Of a DNA stretch of 64,000 nt, positions 32,710 to 42,219 are shown in pieces. The translations under genes were made by a program, and so were the position numbers. The DNA comes from JACKCD01 sp041390905 (GTDB lineage Bacteria > Chloroflexota > Anaerolineae > Promineifilales > Promineifilaceae), in the NCBI GenBank assembly GCA_041390905.1, contig JAWKPA010000012.1, positions 434,001 to 498,000 of the forward strand. Direction: 5' to 3'. Every line of letters begins with the position of its first letter. Position 1 is the stretch's first letter. The notes below the pieces were generated by a model, which ran no database searches, was not told where the DNA came from, and saw nothing but the letters and a program-made list of their open reading frames with translations.

Positions 32710-35235
32710 ATGCGTGTACCACTTTCATGGCTTAAAGAATTTGTAGACATTACCCTGCCGGTGGAAGAGCTTGCCGAAAAGCTGACCATTGCCGGGCTGG
32801 AAGTTGAATCCATTGAATATATCGGTGTTCCGGGCGGCAACGACAAGGAACGGCTGGTTTGGGATCGGGAGAAGCTGGTTGTCGGCCACATTCTCAAGGT
32901 AGAGCAGCACCCTAATGCCGACAAGCTGGTGCTGGCAACCGTGGACTATGGTGGCGATGAACACGAAGTTGTGGTGACGGGTGCGCCCAATTTGTTCCCG
33001 TTTTTGGGGCAGGGTGACATCAGTGGCCGCAAGATTTACTCTCCCTTTGCTTTGGAAGGGGCGGAAGTGTATGACGGCCACAAAGAGGGGCAGGTCAAAA
33101 TGAAGCTCAAGGGGCGGGCATTGCGCGGCATTTACAACCGCTGCATGGTCTGCTCGGAAAAAGAGCTGGGGTTGAGCGAGGAGCATGAGGGGATCATGTT
33201 CATCGAGGGCGACTTGGTTCCCGGCGCGTCGCTGCAAGAGGTGCTGGGGGATGTGGTGTTTGACATTGCCATTATCCCCAACATTGCCCGCTGCGCCTCG
33301 GTGCTGGGGGTGGCGCGAGAGGTGGGGGCACTGACCGGGCAAACGTTGCGTTACCCCAGTACGGAAGTGATTGCCGAAGGGCCGGAACTGGCGGGGAAGG
33401 TGAAGCTGAGTACGGAAAACCCGGAGCTAAACCCGCGCTTTACGGTAATGCTGATTGAGGGTGTGGAACAAAAACCCAGCCCGCAGTGGATGCAGCGGCG
33501 GTTAAGGCTGGCGGGCCAACGGCCGTTAAACGTCGTCGTAGACATCAGCAACTACGTCATGCTGGAAATGGGGCAGCCCAACCACACCTTCGACTACGAC
33601 TTCCTGCGCCGCCGCGCCGACCAGTATGACCCCACTGGTCCCGTCCACATCGTCACCCGTCTGCCGCACGCAGGCGAAACCGTTACCACGCTGGACGGCA
33701 CCAAACGCGACATGCCCACCCAAACCATTCTCGTTACCGACCCCGCCGGGGCGTTGAGCATCGGCGGCATTATGGGGGGGGCAGAGAGCGAAATTAGCGA
33801 CAGCACCGTCAACGTGCTGCTGGAAGCGGCGGCATGGAACTTCATCAGCATTCGCCGCAGCAGCAGCCAGCTTAAGCTGAATACCGAGGCGGCGTTCCGC
33901 TTTAGCCGGGGGGTGCATCCCAGCCAGGCACTGTTTGGCGCCAAACGGGCGGCGCGACTGCTGCAGCAGTTGGCCGGTGGCACGGTTGCCAAGGGGATGG
34001 TGGATTATTACCCCAATCCGTTCCCGGAGGTCACGGTGGCCCTGACGGCAGCCGAAGTGGCGCGGCTTAGCGGCGTGGAGTTGACGCTGGCTGAGATTGA
34101 GCAAAAGCTGGAGGCGTTGGAATTTCAGGTGACGACAGACGGTGAGCAACTGCTGGTGACGGCTCCTGACCACCGCATGGACATTACCGGCAGCCACGAT
34201 TTGGTGGAAGAGGTGTGCCGCATGGTCGGGTTTGACCAGCTTCCGGCAACGGAGATGAGCGACACGCTGCCGCCGCAGCGCAGCAACATGCGGGTGCTGA
34301 ACGAGGAGCGGATTAAGGATAGCCTGGTGCAGCTTGGGATGCAGGAGGTGATTACCTACCGACTGACGACGGCGGAGCGGGAGAACCGGCTGCTGGTGGC
34401 GGGTGAGGGGATGGAGCCGGACGAACGGCCGTATATCACCCTCGCCAACCCGATCACCGTTGACCGCGTTGCCATGCGCCACAGCCTGCTGGCTTCGGTG
34501 CTGGAAGTGGCGGCGGCCAACCAGCGCCACAGCGACCGTATTGGCATTTTTGAGATTGGGCAAATTTATCTGGCGGGCGAAGAAGGGGTGCTGCCCAATG
34601 AGCTAACCCGGCTGGCGCTGGTGCTGACTGGCAGCCGAGATTATCCCCATTGGCAGGCAGCCGAGGCTGGCGCACTGGATTTCTTTGACCTGAAAGGGGT
34701 CATTGAAGGGCTGCTGGGCGATTTGCACGTAACGGGTGTGATGATAGAAGCGGCCAGCCACCCGACGTTCCGCCCTGGCTACACGGCGCGGCTACTACTG
34801 AACAATCAGCAGCTTGGGTTGATGGGTGAGCTGCATCCGCTGGTGGTGGAGGCGTTTGGGGTTCGGGGTGAACGGCCGTTTTTGGCTGCCGAGCTGGATC
34901 TAGATGTGTTGATGGCCGCCATTCCGCCGTGGCACAAAGTAACGGCCGTTGCTACCTACCCCGCCATTCATGAAGACCTTGCCATTGTGGTGGACAAAAG
35001 CGTCAGCGCCAGCAGCGTGGTTGAGGTCATCGAGCGCACCGGCGGCTTTTTGCTCAAGGACGTGGTGCTGTTTGACGTGTATGAAGGTGGGCAGCTTCCG
35101 GCCGGGAAGAAAAGCTTGGCTTACCATCTGACCTACCAGTCCCCCAGCAAAACCCTGTCTGACCGGGATGCCAGCAAGCTGCGCCAGCGCATTATCCAGC
35201 AGCTTGACCAGCGGCTGGGGGCAAAGCTGCGGTAG
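32710..35235 (+). CDS. pheT: Phenylalanine-tRNA ligase beta subunit
   Basis: 841 residues from ATG 32710 (MRVPLSWLKEFVDITLP). The domains are the EMAP/OB tRNA-binding domain (about 40-165), the B3/B4 editing domain (about 210-400), B5 (about 410-480), the class II-like core, and the C-terminal anticodon-binding FDX-ACB domain (about 750-841). AACGGCCGTT variants encode QRPLN, ERPFLAAE and TAVATY in loop positions. It ends the operon. Confidence 0.97.
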   Translation: MRVPLSWLKEFVDITLPVEELAEKLTIAGLEVESIEYIGVPGGNDKERLVWDREKLVVGHILKVEQHPNADKLVLATVDYGGDEHEVVVTGAPNLFPFLGQGDISGRKIYSPFALEGAEVYDGHKEGQVKMKLKGRALRGIYNRCMVCSEKELGLSEEHEGIMFIEGDLVPGASLQEVLGDVVFDIAIIPNIARCASVLGVAREVGALTGQTLRYPSTEVIAEGPELAGKVKLSTENPELNPRFTVMLIEGVEQKPSPQWMQRRLRLAGQRPLNVVVDISNYVMLEMGQPNHTFDYDFLRRRADQYDPTGPVHIVTRLPHAGETVTTLDGTKRDMPTQTILVTDPAGALSIGGIMGGAESEISDSTVNVLLEAAAWNFISIRRSSSQLKLNTEAAFRFSRGVHPSQALFGAKRAARLLQQLAGGTVAKGMVDYYPNPFPEVTVALTAAEVARLSGVELTLAEIEQKLEALEFQVTTDGEQLLVTAPDHRMDITGSHDLVEEVCRMVGFDQLPATEMSDTLPPQRSNMRVLNEERIKDSLVQLGMQEVITYRLTTAERENRLLVAGEGMEPDERPYITLANPITVDRVAMRHSLLASVLEVAAANQRHSDRIGIFEIGQIYLAGEEGVLPNELTRLALVLTGSRDYPHWQAAEAGALDFFDLKGVIEGLLGDLHVTGVMIEAASHPTFRPGYTARLLLNNQQLGLMGELHPLVVEAFGVRGERPFLAAELDLDVLMAAIPPWHKVTAVATYPAIHEDLAIVVDKSVSASSVVEVIERTGGFLLKDVVLFDVYEGGQLPAGKKSLAYHLTYQSPSKTLSDRDASKLRQRIIQQLDQRLGAKLR

Positions 35236-35243
35236 TAAAGAGG

Positions 35244-35301
35244 GGGTTAGGGATTGGAGATTGGAGATTGTGATCCCTCATCAATCTCCAATCTCTAACC
35301 C
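35244..35301. repeat. GAGATTGG-word inverted repeat after pheT
   Basis: Arms of about 20 bases (GGGTTAG plus GATTGG words against CCAATCTC plus CTAACCC) with one mismatch. It lies between convergent pheT and the kinase gene, where it could end transcription in both directions, although no long U-run is present. Confidence 0.8.
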
Positions 35302-35322
35302 TTAATCTCTCCAATTGTCGCG

Positions 35323-37182
35323 TTATGGCACGGCGGCGGCGCAGCGGAAGCCAAGGTTGGTGCGGGAGACGGTGGGGTCAAAGGAGCTGCGGGTGGTGGT
35401 GGTGAGTTCATCGGCGGCGGAAAGCCAGGAGCCACCGCGAATGGATTTGTACTGCCCTTCGGGGGGGCCGAGGGGATTGGTGTCGCTGGCGTTTTGGTAG
35501 GCGCGGCTGTTGTACCAGTCGGCCACCCACTCCATGACGTTGCCGGTCATGTCGTAGAGGCCGAGGGGAGAACGGCCGTTTGCATAGCTTCCCACGGGTG
35601 CGGTATCACGAAAGCCATCGTTAAAACGGCCGTTGGCATTTTCCCTGTCGCAATTGACATCGCAAAAGTTGAGTCGCTCCCCATCAAATTCATCCCCCCA
35701 CGGATAACGCAGCTTAATCGTTTGTTCCGCATCAAAGCTGGCCGCCTTTTCCCACTCTGCTTCCGACGGCAGCCGCCCACCGCGCCACTCACAAAAGGTG
35801 GCGGCATCGTACCAGCTTACAAAAACAACCGGGTAATTGCCATAGTCAGGGTCGCCGTAGTAGGTGTCGTAATAGGCTGAACGGGAACTATCGGGTGGGT
35901 CGCAGGCTTCAGCTTCCACACATTGGGCATAGGCCGCGTTGGTCACTTCAGTTTCGTCCATGTAGTAGGCATCCAGCCGCACCCACAGCGACGGTTTCTC
36001 ATCGTTCTCCCCCTCATCGTTACCCAAGCGGAAGATGCCGCCGGGAATATAGAGCATCTGCGAACCGGTGCTGGTAATGAGTGGCCTGGGTGTGGGGGTG
36101 GGCGGCGTGGTGGGGATGGGCAGCGGGGTGGAGGTGGGGGCAATGGCGGTGAGGGCAGCAATGACGGCCGATTGAATGGTCGCGGTGGCTTCGACCTCGC
36201 TAATTTCATCCGGGGGTTCAAAGTTGACGTAGCCAAATACGCCTATCAACCCTAGCACCAGAGCCAAAATGACGGAGAGGGCGACAATGGTGCGGCGTTC
36301 CATTTGGCGGCGACGGCTGACAGGGAGGCGTGGTGGTGGGGCCGGGTTTGGAGGAGAAACGGCCGTTCTTCTTCCACCTGCCTGTTCCGGTTCCCGGTAC
36401 CCGCTCGGCCGTTGCAACGCTACCGCAAAATCGGCCACCGTCTCATAACGCGCATCAGATCGCAGCGACATGGCCCGCATGGCAACCAGCGACAAATATG
36501 GCTCGACGTTGGGATTGACTTCTCGCGGTGGTTTCAGGTCAACCAGCCCACTTTCGCGGCTGAGAGACTTGGCCGGAACCTGCCCCGTTAGAAGTGTGTA
36601 AAGGGTGGCTCCCAGGCTGTAGATGTCGCTGGTTGCGCCAACTTCCCCCTGTGCCTGCTGTTCGGGTGCGCCGTAGCCGCTGCTGTCGCCAATAAACGGC
36701 CGTATTCCCAGCCCCGGCAGCCCCGTATCCACCAAAAACACATCCCCACCAGGGGTTATGCGAATGTTGGCCGGTTTGATGTTGAGGTGGTACCGCCCCT
36801 GCTGGTGCAAATAGGCCAGCGGCCGGCACACGCCTTGAAGCCAGCCAATGATGAGGTCAGACGGCAAGGAGCCGTATTGTGCCAGCAGGCTTTGCAGGTC
36901 AACGCCGTCTATAAACTGGCTGACCAAATATTGCCCACTGCCCTCAATGGCAAAATGGTCGAGAAAGGTGGGAAGCTGCGGGTGGTGGAGCTGGCTTAAC
37001 TGCCGCGCTTCTTGCCGCAGCAGCTTTTGCGTCTCTACCGCGCTGTCCAGGTATTCCTTGACCACCACATCCTGCCTGGCAACCGTGTCCCAGGCGCGGT
37101 AAACAGTCCCATATCCCCCCTGCGCCAGCAGGGAGACAATGCGGTATCGTTGATTGAGTCGTTCGCCAGGTAGTAGGGGCAT
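35323..37182 (-). CDS. Membrane Ser/Thr kinase-like protein fused to an FGE-sulfatase (SUMF1-like) domain
   Basis: 619 residues. An N-terminal Pkn2-type kinase domain (1 to about 265) has the Gly loop (QGGYGTVYRA) and beta-3 Lys (VVVKEYL). The catalytic loop reads YHLNIKPANI, with Asn where HRD has the catalytic Asp, and the DFG site reads VDTG. One transmembrane helix (about 297-318) leads to a Thr/Pro-rich linker. The extracellular formylglycine-generating-enzyme-like domain (about 365-615) has MLYIPGGIFRLGNDE, WGDEFDGE, DMTGNVMEWVADW, SIRGGSW and LGFRCA. The FGE fold is often a ligand-binding module in such fusions. Loss of the HRD Asp suggests a pseudokinase or very weak kinase. Confidence 0.9.
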   Translation of the reverse strand: MPLLPGERLNQRYRIVSLLAQGGYGTVYRAWDTVARQDVVVKEYLDSAVETQKLLRQEARQLSQLHHPQLPTFLDHFAIEGSGQYLVSQFIDGVDLQSLLAQYGSLPSDLIIGWLQGVCRPLAYLHQQGRYHLNIKPANIRITPGGDVFLVDTGLPGLGIRPFIGDSSGYGAPEQQAQGEVGATSDIYSLGATLYTLLTGQVPAKSLSRESGLVDLKPPREVNPNVEPYLSLVAMRAMSLRSDARYETVADFAVALQRPSGYREPEQAGGRRTAVSPPNPAPPPRLPVSRRRQMERRTIVALSVILALVLGLIGVFGYVNFEPPDEISEVEATATIQSAVIAALTAIAPTSTPLPIPTTPPTPTPRPLITSTGSQMLYIPGGIFRLGNDEGENDEKPSLWVRLDAYYMDETEVTNAAYAQCVEAEACDPPDSSRSAYYDTYYGDPDYGNYPVVFVSWYDAATFCEWRGGRLPSEAEWEKAASFDAEQTIKLRYPWGDEFDGERLNFCDVNCDRENANGRFNDGFRDTAPVGSYANGRSPLGLYDMTGNVMEWVADWYNSRAYQNASDTNPLGPPEGQYKSIRGGSWLSAADELTTTTRSSFDPTVSRTNLGFRCAAAVP

Positions 37183-37185
37183 TGA

Positions 37186-37551
37186 TTATGAACTATAGGG
37201 CAATTTTCTGAAGCGATGTTTATCAGATTGCACGACCACAAACGCACTCATCAACTGTTCATTAGTGTATTGTTCAAGTACACGAATGAACTCTTGATGA
37301 CCTGCTTCAAGCTCTGTATATGCAACACGAAGGTAAACTACACCTATGTGAATGTGATTCAGAAATACCAATCGTCCGTAGTCTCTATCCCGTGTGATGA
37401 GGATACGGCTTGTTTGATGAGCAATCTGAAGTAATTCTAAATCTGCTGCACGCGATAAACCTCATTCAGCAGCAGTGACTACATCTATGTTTAGCTCTCG
37501 CAAAAACTGAATGGTACGATAGTAAATATCTTGATCAAGCAATAGTTTCAT
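37186..37551 (-). pseudogene. DUF5615 PIN-like toxin interrupted by a TGA codon
   Basis: From ATG 37551 the frame reads MKLLLDQDIYYRTIQFLREL to an in-frame TGA at codon 30 (37462-37464). It then continues GLSRAADLELLQIAHQTSRI, LITRDRDYG to a normal stop at 37186. The whole is a complete DUF5615 protein of 121 codons. CGA to TGA would explain the stop. It overlaps the DUF433 gene by ATGA, the usual toxin-antitoxin order. Confidence 0.88.
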
Positions 37552-37778
37552 GTTGCGAAAGCAAAATGAATGTCTTCAGCATTTAGCACTTCAATAGCAT
37601 ATTGAAGACATGCTTGTATATCTGCTACTTCTATGTCTGGGTAACACTCATTAATAATGGTTTCAAATGAAAGCCCTTGTTGAATAAGTTCCAGTATTTC
37701 TTGCACGGGGATGCGGGTATTCGTGATACACGGCTTGCCGAAATGAATATTAGGATTACCAGTGATTCGTTGCATCAT
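37548..37778 (-). CDS. DUF433 antitoxin-like protein
   Basis: 76 residues from ATG 37778 behind GGAG. The DUF433 helix-turn-helix pattern is clear (GKPCITNTRIPVQEILELIQ, DIEVADIQACLQYA). DUF433 genes are the regular partners of DUF5615 toxins. The antitoxin remains intact although its partner is broken. Confidence 0.88.
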   Translation of the reverse strand: MMQRITGNPNIHFGKPCITNTRIPVQEILELIQQGLSFETIINECYPDIEVADIQACLQYAIEVLNAEDIHFAFAT

Positions 37779-37858
37779 GTCATTCTCCAAAAACCAAGGA
37801 TACCGTGATTATTTTATCATACCATTAGGTAACAGGTGCAGGCTTCCTGAGATGTTTT

Positions 37859-38221
37859 TCATGATTGAGCGGCAGCAGGGCGTAAAATGATGGTGTCGAA
37901 GAAACGCTCTTGAAATTCGGTTAATGCCTTGATTTGCTCATTGGTGTAATGCTTGCCGGATGGAACCAATACGAGCTTGTCGTCGTTATCATGAAGGCGG
38001 TGGATGATGGCAATACAACGGCCGTTAAATCCCTCCAGCGGCTCAAACACACCCAGCACATACGCATCCAGCTCTTCGCCATCGCCAGAGAGGGTGTTGG
38101 GGACGAAGCCGTAGTTGAGCGGATAGATAAACTGGTGCTGTGGGTGTCTGGAACCCAGCGGCCTGTCAATGGTAATAGATACCATTTGGCCGAGATAACT
38201 TTGGCTGTTTACTGATTGCAT
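37859..38221 (-). CDS. Inorganic pyrophosphatase-like protein, short
   Basis: 120 residues from ATG 38221 behind GGAGG. The family I pyrophosphatase segments are visible: IDRPLGSRHPQ, YPLNYGFVPNT and the signature DGEELDAYVLG (DxDPLD in most). It is about 50 residues shorter than typical enzymes and the third acidic metal ligand is Glu. It may be a diverged subfamily with another phosphate substrate. Confidence 0.75.
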   Translation of the reverse strand: MQSVNSQSYLGQMVSITIDRPLGSRHPQHQFIYPLNYGFVPNTLSGDGEELDAYVLGVFEPLEGFNGRCIAIIHRLHDNDDKLVLVPSGKHYTNEQIKALTEFQERFFDTIILRPAAAQS

Positions 38222-38271
38222 AACCGTTTGCCTCCGGTTTGTGATAAAAATGAGCCTGACAAAAGGATACC

Positions 38272-38307
38272 TAAATCCTGTCAATCCTGTAAATCCTGTC
38301 AAAAAAG
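38272..38307. repeat. AATCCTGT word repeat, third copy
   Basis: Three tandem words, AAATCCTGT/CAATCCTGT/AAATCCTGT, then CAAAAAA, ending 12 bases before the methyltransferase ATG. Near-identical to 31539-31570. Confidence 0.8.
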
Positions 38308-38318
38308 GTAAACAAACA

Positions 38319-39197
38319 ATGAGTGAACAAAACGAACGGCTGGCGGCGAGTTTGTGGGAAATTTATCGGCGGGCGGAACGGCCGTTTCCCTGGCACAACG
38401 GCGGCAATCTTCCCTGGGACGACCCCGACTTTTCCGAACGGATGCTGCGCGAGCATTTGAACGAAAACCACGGTGCCGCTTCGCGCATCACCGTGGAGCG
38501 GCTGCGGCAAATCGAATGGCTGTGGGAAAAGCTGGGGCTGGCAGCAGGGCAACGCTTTTTTGATGTCACCTGCGGCCCCGGTCTCTATGCCGTGGAGCTG
38601 GCGCAGCGAGGGGTGCGGGTGCAGGGGATTGATTTTGCCCCGGCCGCCATTGCCTATGCCCGTGAACTGGCGGCGGCGGCCGGCGTGACCGAGCACTGCA
38701 CTTTTGTCCAGCAGGACATTCACCAGATGACGGTGGAGCCAGAACAATTTGATGCCGCTATGCTGATTTACGGGCAGCTTGGGGTGATGCGGCGCGAGGA
38801 GGCGCAGGTGGTGCTGAACAAGATTTGCGCTGGGCTGCGTCCCGGTGGCCGCGTCTGCCTGGAACTGCTTGACCCGTCCAAGGTGGATAAGAAAAATAGC
38901 AACTGGTGGTACACCGACCGCAAGCGGCTGTGGGGTGACGCGCCGTTTTTGCACCTGGGGGAACGGTTTTGGGATGAGGCGGCGCAAATGTCTCTGGAAC
39001 GGTTTTATGTGGTGCATTTGGAAACGGGCAAGCTGGATGTGGTGGAACTGTGTGACCAAATTTATGCGCCGGAGGAAATTGTGTCTATGCTGCAAACGGC
39101 CGGTTTTTCCCGCATCACCACTCACCCCGGCTGGGACGGGCTGGAATTTTATGATGCCGACGAATGGATTGCCTATGTGGCGCAAAAGCCGTTTTGA
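38319..39197 (+). CDS. Class I SAM-dependent methyltransferase
   Basis: 292 residues from ATG 38319. Motif I, FDVTCGPGLYAVELAQRG, is followed by VQGIDFAP, and post-I and motif III patterns follow (MLIYGQLGVM, LRPGGRVCLELL). It resembles small-molecule methyltransferases; the substrate cannot be told. AACGGCCGTT encodes ERPFPWH near the N-terminus. It is divergent from the pyrophosphatase-like gene. Confidence 0.88.
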   Translation: MSEQNERLAASLWEIYRRAERPFPWHNGGNLPWDDPDFSERMLREHLNENHGAASRITVERLRQIEWLWEKLGLAAGQRFFDVTCGPGLYAVELAQRGVRVQGIDFAPAAIAYARELAAAAGVTEHCTFVQQDIHQMTVEPEQFDAAMLIYGQLGVMRREEAQVVLNKICAGLRPGGRVCLELLDPSKVDKKNSNWWYTDRKRLWGDAPFLHLGERFWDEAAQMSLERFYVVHLETGKLDVVELCDQIYAPEEIVSMLQTAGFSRITTHPGWDGLEFYDADEWIAYVAQKPF

Positions 39198-39291
39198 CAA
39201 AAGCCGTTTTGAGGGGCAATCGTCTTTGTCCCGTGTTGGTTGCGTGCAGAAACGGCCGTTATTTTTCCCTACACTGGCTGCAAGTTACGGA

Positions 39292-39325
39292 AGAAGTTCA
39301 ACTTCTCGGAAGAAGTTGAACTTCT
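39292..39325. repeat. Hairpin repeat family A, copy 6
   Basis: Exact arms at 39292-39306 and 39311-39325, four-base loop, between the methyltransferase and penicillin-binding protein genes. Confidence 0.9.
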
Positions 39326-39367
39326 CAATTGAGAACGTATTGTATGGGTTGGTTGCAGTTTAGCAGG

Positions 39368-39413
39368 CGTGGGGAGTAGGGCGTAGGGAGTAGGGCAGTA
39401 CCGACTCCCCACG
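39368..39413. repeat. GGGGAGTAGGGCGTAGGG-word inverted repeat
   Basis: CGTGGGGAGT (39368-39377) pairs exactly with ACTCCCCACG (39404-39413). The flanks continue the same words up to the PBP start. Similar words occur inside the two VWA-FHA genes near 8370 and 10000. Confidence 0.75.
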
Positions 39414-39439
39414 CTCCACTCCCCACACCCCACAAAATT

Positions 39440-42193
39440 ATGACACAGTATCAAAGCAGACAAACAGAAACAGCACCCCGGCGGCGCGGCTGCGGCGGGT
39501 GTTTGGGGCGTGCCTTCGTCGGCATTCTCATCATCATGACCTTTATGGTTTTTGCCGGCGTGGTCATCATCGGCGGGGTTATCTACGTCAACTGGACGCA
39601 GGAGCTGGAGGTGGGGATTGCCCGACTGAACGAAGCCCGCACCCGCGAAACCTTTGAAACCACCCGCATTCTGGATCGCAACGGCGAGGTGCTGTGGGAG
39701 ATTTTTGGTGAGGGCAACCGCACCCGCATTCCACTCAGCCAAATGCCGCCCGATCTCATTCGCGCCACCATTGCCGTTGAAGACGATACCTTCTATGACA
39801 ACATCGGCCTTGATGCGCCGTCGCTGATTGCCGCCCTGATTGCCAATTTGCGCGACCCAAACGGCCGTCCTGTGGGTGCCAGCACCATTACGCAGCAGCT
39901 TGTGCGCCACATTGCGTTTGATTATGATGAAAGAACGGCCGTTTCCTACAATCGCAAAGCCAAAGAAATCGTTCTCGCCTGGATGATGACCCGCAACTTC
40001 ACCAAAGACGAAATTCTGGAGCTATACCTCAACGAAATTTACTACGGCAACCTCGCCTACGGCATCGAAGCCGCCGCCCAAACCTACTTTGACAAACCCG
40101 CCGCCGAGCTAACCATCGCTGAAGCCACCATGCTGGCCGCCCTGCCGCAAAGCCCCGTCGAGCTTGACCCGCTGACCAATCTGGAGGGAGCCAAGGAACG
40201 GCAATGGCTGGTGCTAAACCTGATGGCAAGCGAAGGATATCTGGATCGCAGCCAGGTGGAGACGATTTACCAGCAGCCGCTGACCTTTGCCCCGCAGGAA
40301 GTCAGTCTGGTGGCACCCCACTTTGCCGTTTATGTGCGCCAACTGCTGGAAGCCCAGTTTGGGGCGGAGTTTGTGGCGAATGGTGGGCTACAAGTGACGA
40401 CCACGCTCGATCTCAACTACCAGCGCTTGGCCGAACAGTTGGCGCGGCAGCACGTAACGGCCGTTGGCCCCGAACACAACCTCAACAACGCTGCTCTGGT
40501 GGCGATGAAGCCCGGCACCGGCGAAATTCTTGCCATGCTCGGCAGCGTAGATTACCGCGACGAAGCAATTGACGGTCACGTCAACGTCACCCTGACCCCG
40601 CAGCAGCCGGGCAGCGCCATCAAACCGCTGACCTACGCCGCCGCCCTCTCCCCCAACGCCGAAGGGGAGGTCAGCTGGACGGCGGCCGACATTTTGTGGG
40701 ATGTGGAAGTGGAGTATCCGCAGCTTGACGGCAGCCGCTACGCCCCGCTGAACTATGACCGCCGCTTTCATGGCCCCGTGCGCTTGCGCCAGGCCCTTGC
40801 CAACAGCTACAACGTTCCCGCCGTGCTGCTGCTGCAAGATATGGGTGTGGCGCAGTTTCTGGAATTTGGGCGGCGCATGGGGATCCATTCGTGGCAAGAA
40901 GATGCCAGCCAGTATGGGCTGTCGCTGACGCTGGGTGGGGGGGAGGTGACACCGCTGGAGCTAACAACGGCTTATGCGATTTTTGCCAACGGCGGCCAGC
41001 GCGTTTCCCCCATCTCGATTTTGCGCGTGGAACGCAACAACGGCGAACTGCTGTATCAATTTGAGCCAACGCCCGGCGAGCAGGTGCTGGATCGGCGGGT
41101 GGCGTATTTGATGAGCAACATTCTGGACGACGACGCGGCGCGGGTTCCGGCGATGGGGCGGGAAAACCCGATGGCACTGCCGTTTCCGGCCGCAGCCAAA
41201 ACCGGCACGACCAATGATTTCCGCGACAACTGGACGATGGGCTACACGCCTGGTTTGGTGGTGGGGGTGTGGACAGGCAACACCGACAACAGCGAGATGA
41301 TCAACATTAGCGGGCTGACGGGAGCCGCGCCGCTGTGGTCGGATTATATGCAGGCGGTGTATGGGAGCTATGAGCTGCTGAATGCGCTGGCGATTGAGGG
41401 GGTGGTGCCGGCCGGGGAGTTTGTGCAGCCGCAGGGATTGGAGCAGCGGGCGTTGTGTCATTTGGGGTCGGTGACGCTGGGGGCAACAAGCTGCACGCCG
41501 GGGGGAACGGAACTGTTTTTGGTGACAGACACGGTGCCGCCCACGCCGCAACCCGATAGCGTGGCATGGGAACTGCTTGAACCGGCCGTTTGGCGTATGC
41601 CGGCCGTGCCGCTGCCGCCGGTGTCAACCGAGGTGGTGGTGGCAAATGCCAACGTGGACGACGATGCGCCGCCGCCCCAGCTTTTTTGCCATTTCCAGCA
41701 AGGGACGGAGCTGACGACGCTGCCGCCTGATGCCCAGCCGCAGCTTTTCCTCTCACCACCGCGCAACCGGGAAAGTTTGAAGGGGGCGCATGAGTGGGCG
41801 CAGGGGAATAATGTGGCAGTGGTGCCAACGGCCGTTTGTAACGAAGAACTGCTGGCTTTGGCCCGCGACCCCAACGTCCCCGCCGTTTGGCGCATCAGCA
41901 GCCCCAAAACAGGGGATGTGGTGTCGGGGGTGCTGCCCATTGTTGGCACGGCCGATTTTGACCCTGGCGTGGTGCAGTTTTACAAAATTGAGCTGGGTAT
42001 TCCAAAGGGGGGCAACCAAGTGGATTGGCTAACGCTGGGCGAAACCCATAGTACGCCGGTAGTTAACGGCACGCTGGAAATGCTCCACGCCGATGCGCTG
42101 CCGCCGGGAACCTATTTTCTGCGATTGATTGTGGTGAAGGATAGTAACTATGTGGGGGAACCGCACACGATTACGATTACGATTAAGGGGTAG
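39440..42193 (+). CDS. Class A penicillin-binding protein (glycosyltransferase-transpeptidase)
   Basis: 917 residues. A cytoplasmic Arg-rich start and one transmembrane helix (about 25-50) precede a GT51 glycosyltransferase domain (about 70-250: VEDDTFYDNIG, GASTITQQLVRH, EIYYGNLAYGIEAAA). The transpeptidase domain (about 330-600) has SAIK (Ser-x-x-Lys), SYN and KTG. The C-terminal third is unusual: a cysteine-containing Pro/Thr-rich region and an Ig-like strand domain (SPKTGDVVSGVLPIVGTADF). It polymerises and cross-links peptidoglycan outside the membrane. Several palindrome copies sit in loops. Confidence 0.95.
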   Translation: MTQYQSRQTETAPRRRGCGGCLGRAFVGILIIMTFMVFAGVVIIGGVIYVNWTQELEVGIARLNEARTRETFETTRILDRNGEVLWEIFGEGNRTRIPLSQMPPDLIRATIAVEDDTFYDNIGLDAPSLIAALIANLRDPNGRPVGASTITQQLVRHIAFDYDERTAVSYNRKAKEIVLAWMMTRNFTKDEILELYLNEIYYGNLAYGIEAAAQTYFDKPAAELTIAEATMLAALPQSPVELDPLTNLEGAKERQWLVLNLMASEGYLDRSQVETIYQQPLTFAPQEVSLVAPHFAVYVRQLLEAQFGAEFVANGGLQVTTTLDLNYQRLAEQLARQHVTAVGPEHNLNNAALVAMKPGTGEILAMLGSVDYRDEAIDGHVNVTLTPQQPGSAIKPLTYAAALSPNAEGEVSWTAADILWDVEVEYPQLDGSRYAPLNYDRRFHGPVRLRQALANSYNVPAVLLLQDMGVAQFLEFGRRMGIHSWQEDASQYGLSLTLGGGEVTPLELTTAYAIFANGGQRVSPISILRVERNNGELLYQFEPTPGEQVLDRRVAYLMSNILDDDAARVPAMGRENPMALPFPAAAKTGTTNDFRDNWTMGYTPGLVVGVWTGNTDNSEMINISGLTGAAPLWSDYMQAVYGSYELLNALAIEGVVPAGEFVQPQGLEQRALCHLGSVTLGATSCTPGGTELFLVTDTVPPTPQPDSVAWELLEPAVWRMPAVPLPPVSTEVVVANANVDDDAPPPQLFCHFQQGTELTTLPPDAQPQLFLSPPRNRESLKGAHEWAQGNNVAVVPTAVCNEELLALARDPNVPAVWRISSPKTGDVVSGVLPIVGTADFDPGVVQFYKIELGIPKGGNQVDWLTLGETHSTPVVNGTLEMLHADALPPGTYFLRLIVVKDSNYVGEPHTITITIKG

Positions 42194-42219
42194 AGACGCA
42201 AATTTTTGCGTCTCCACCT

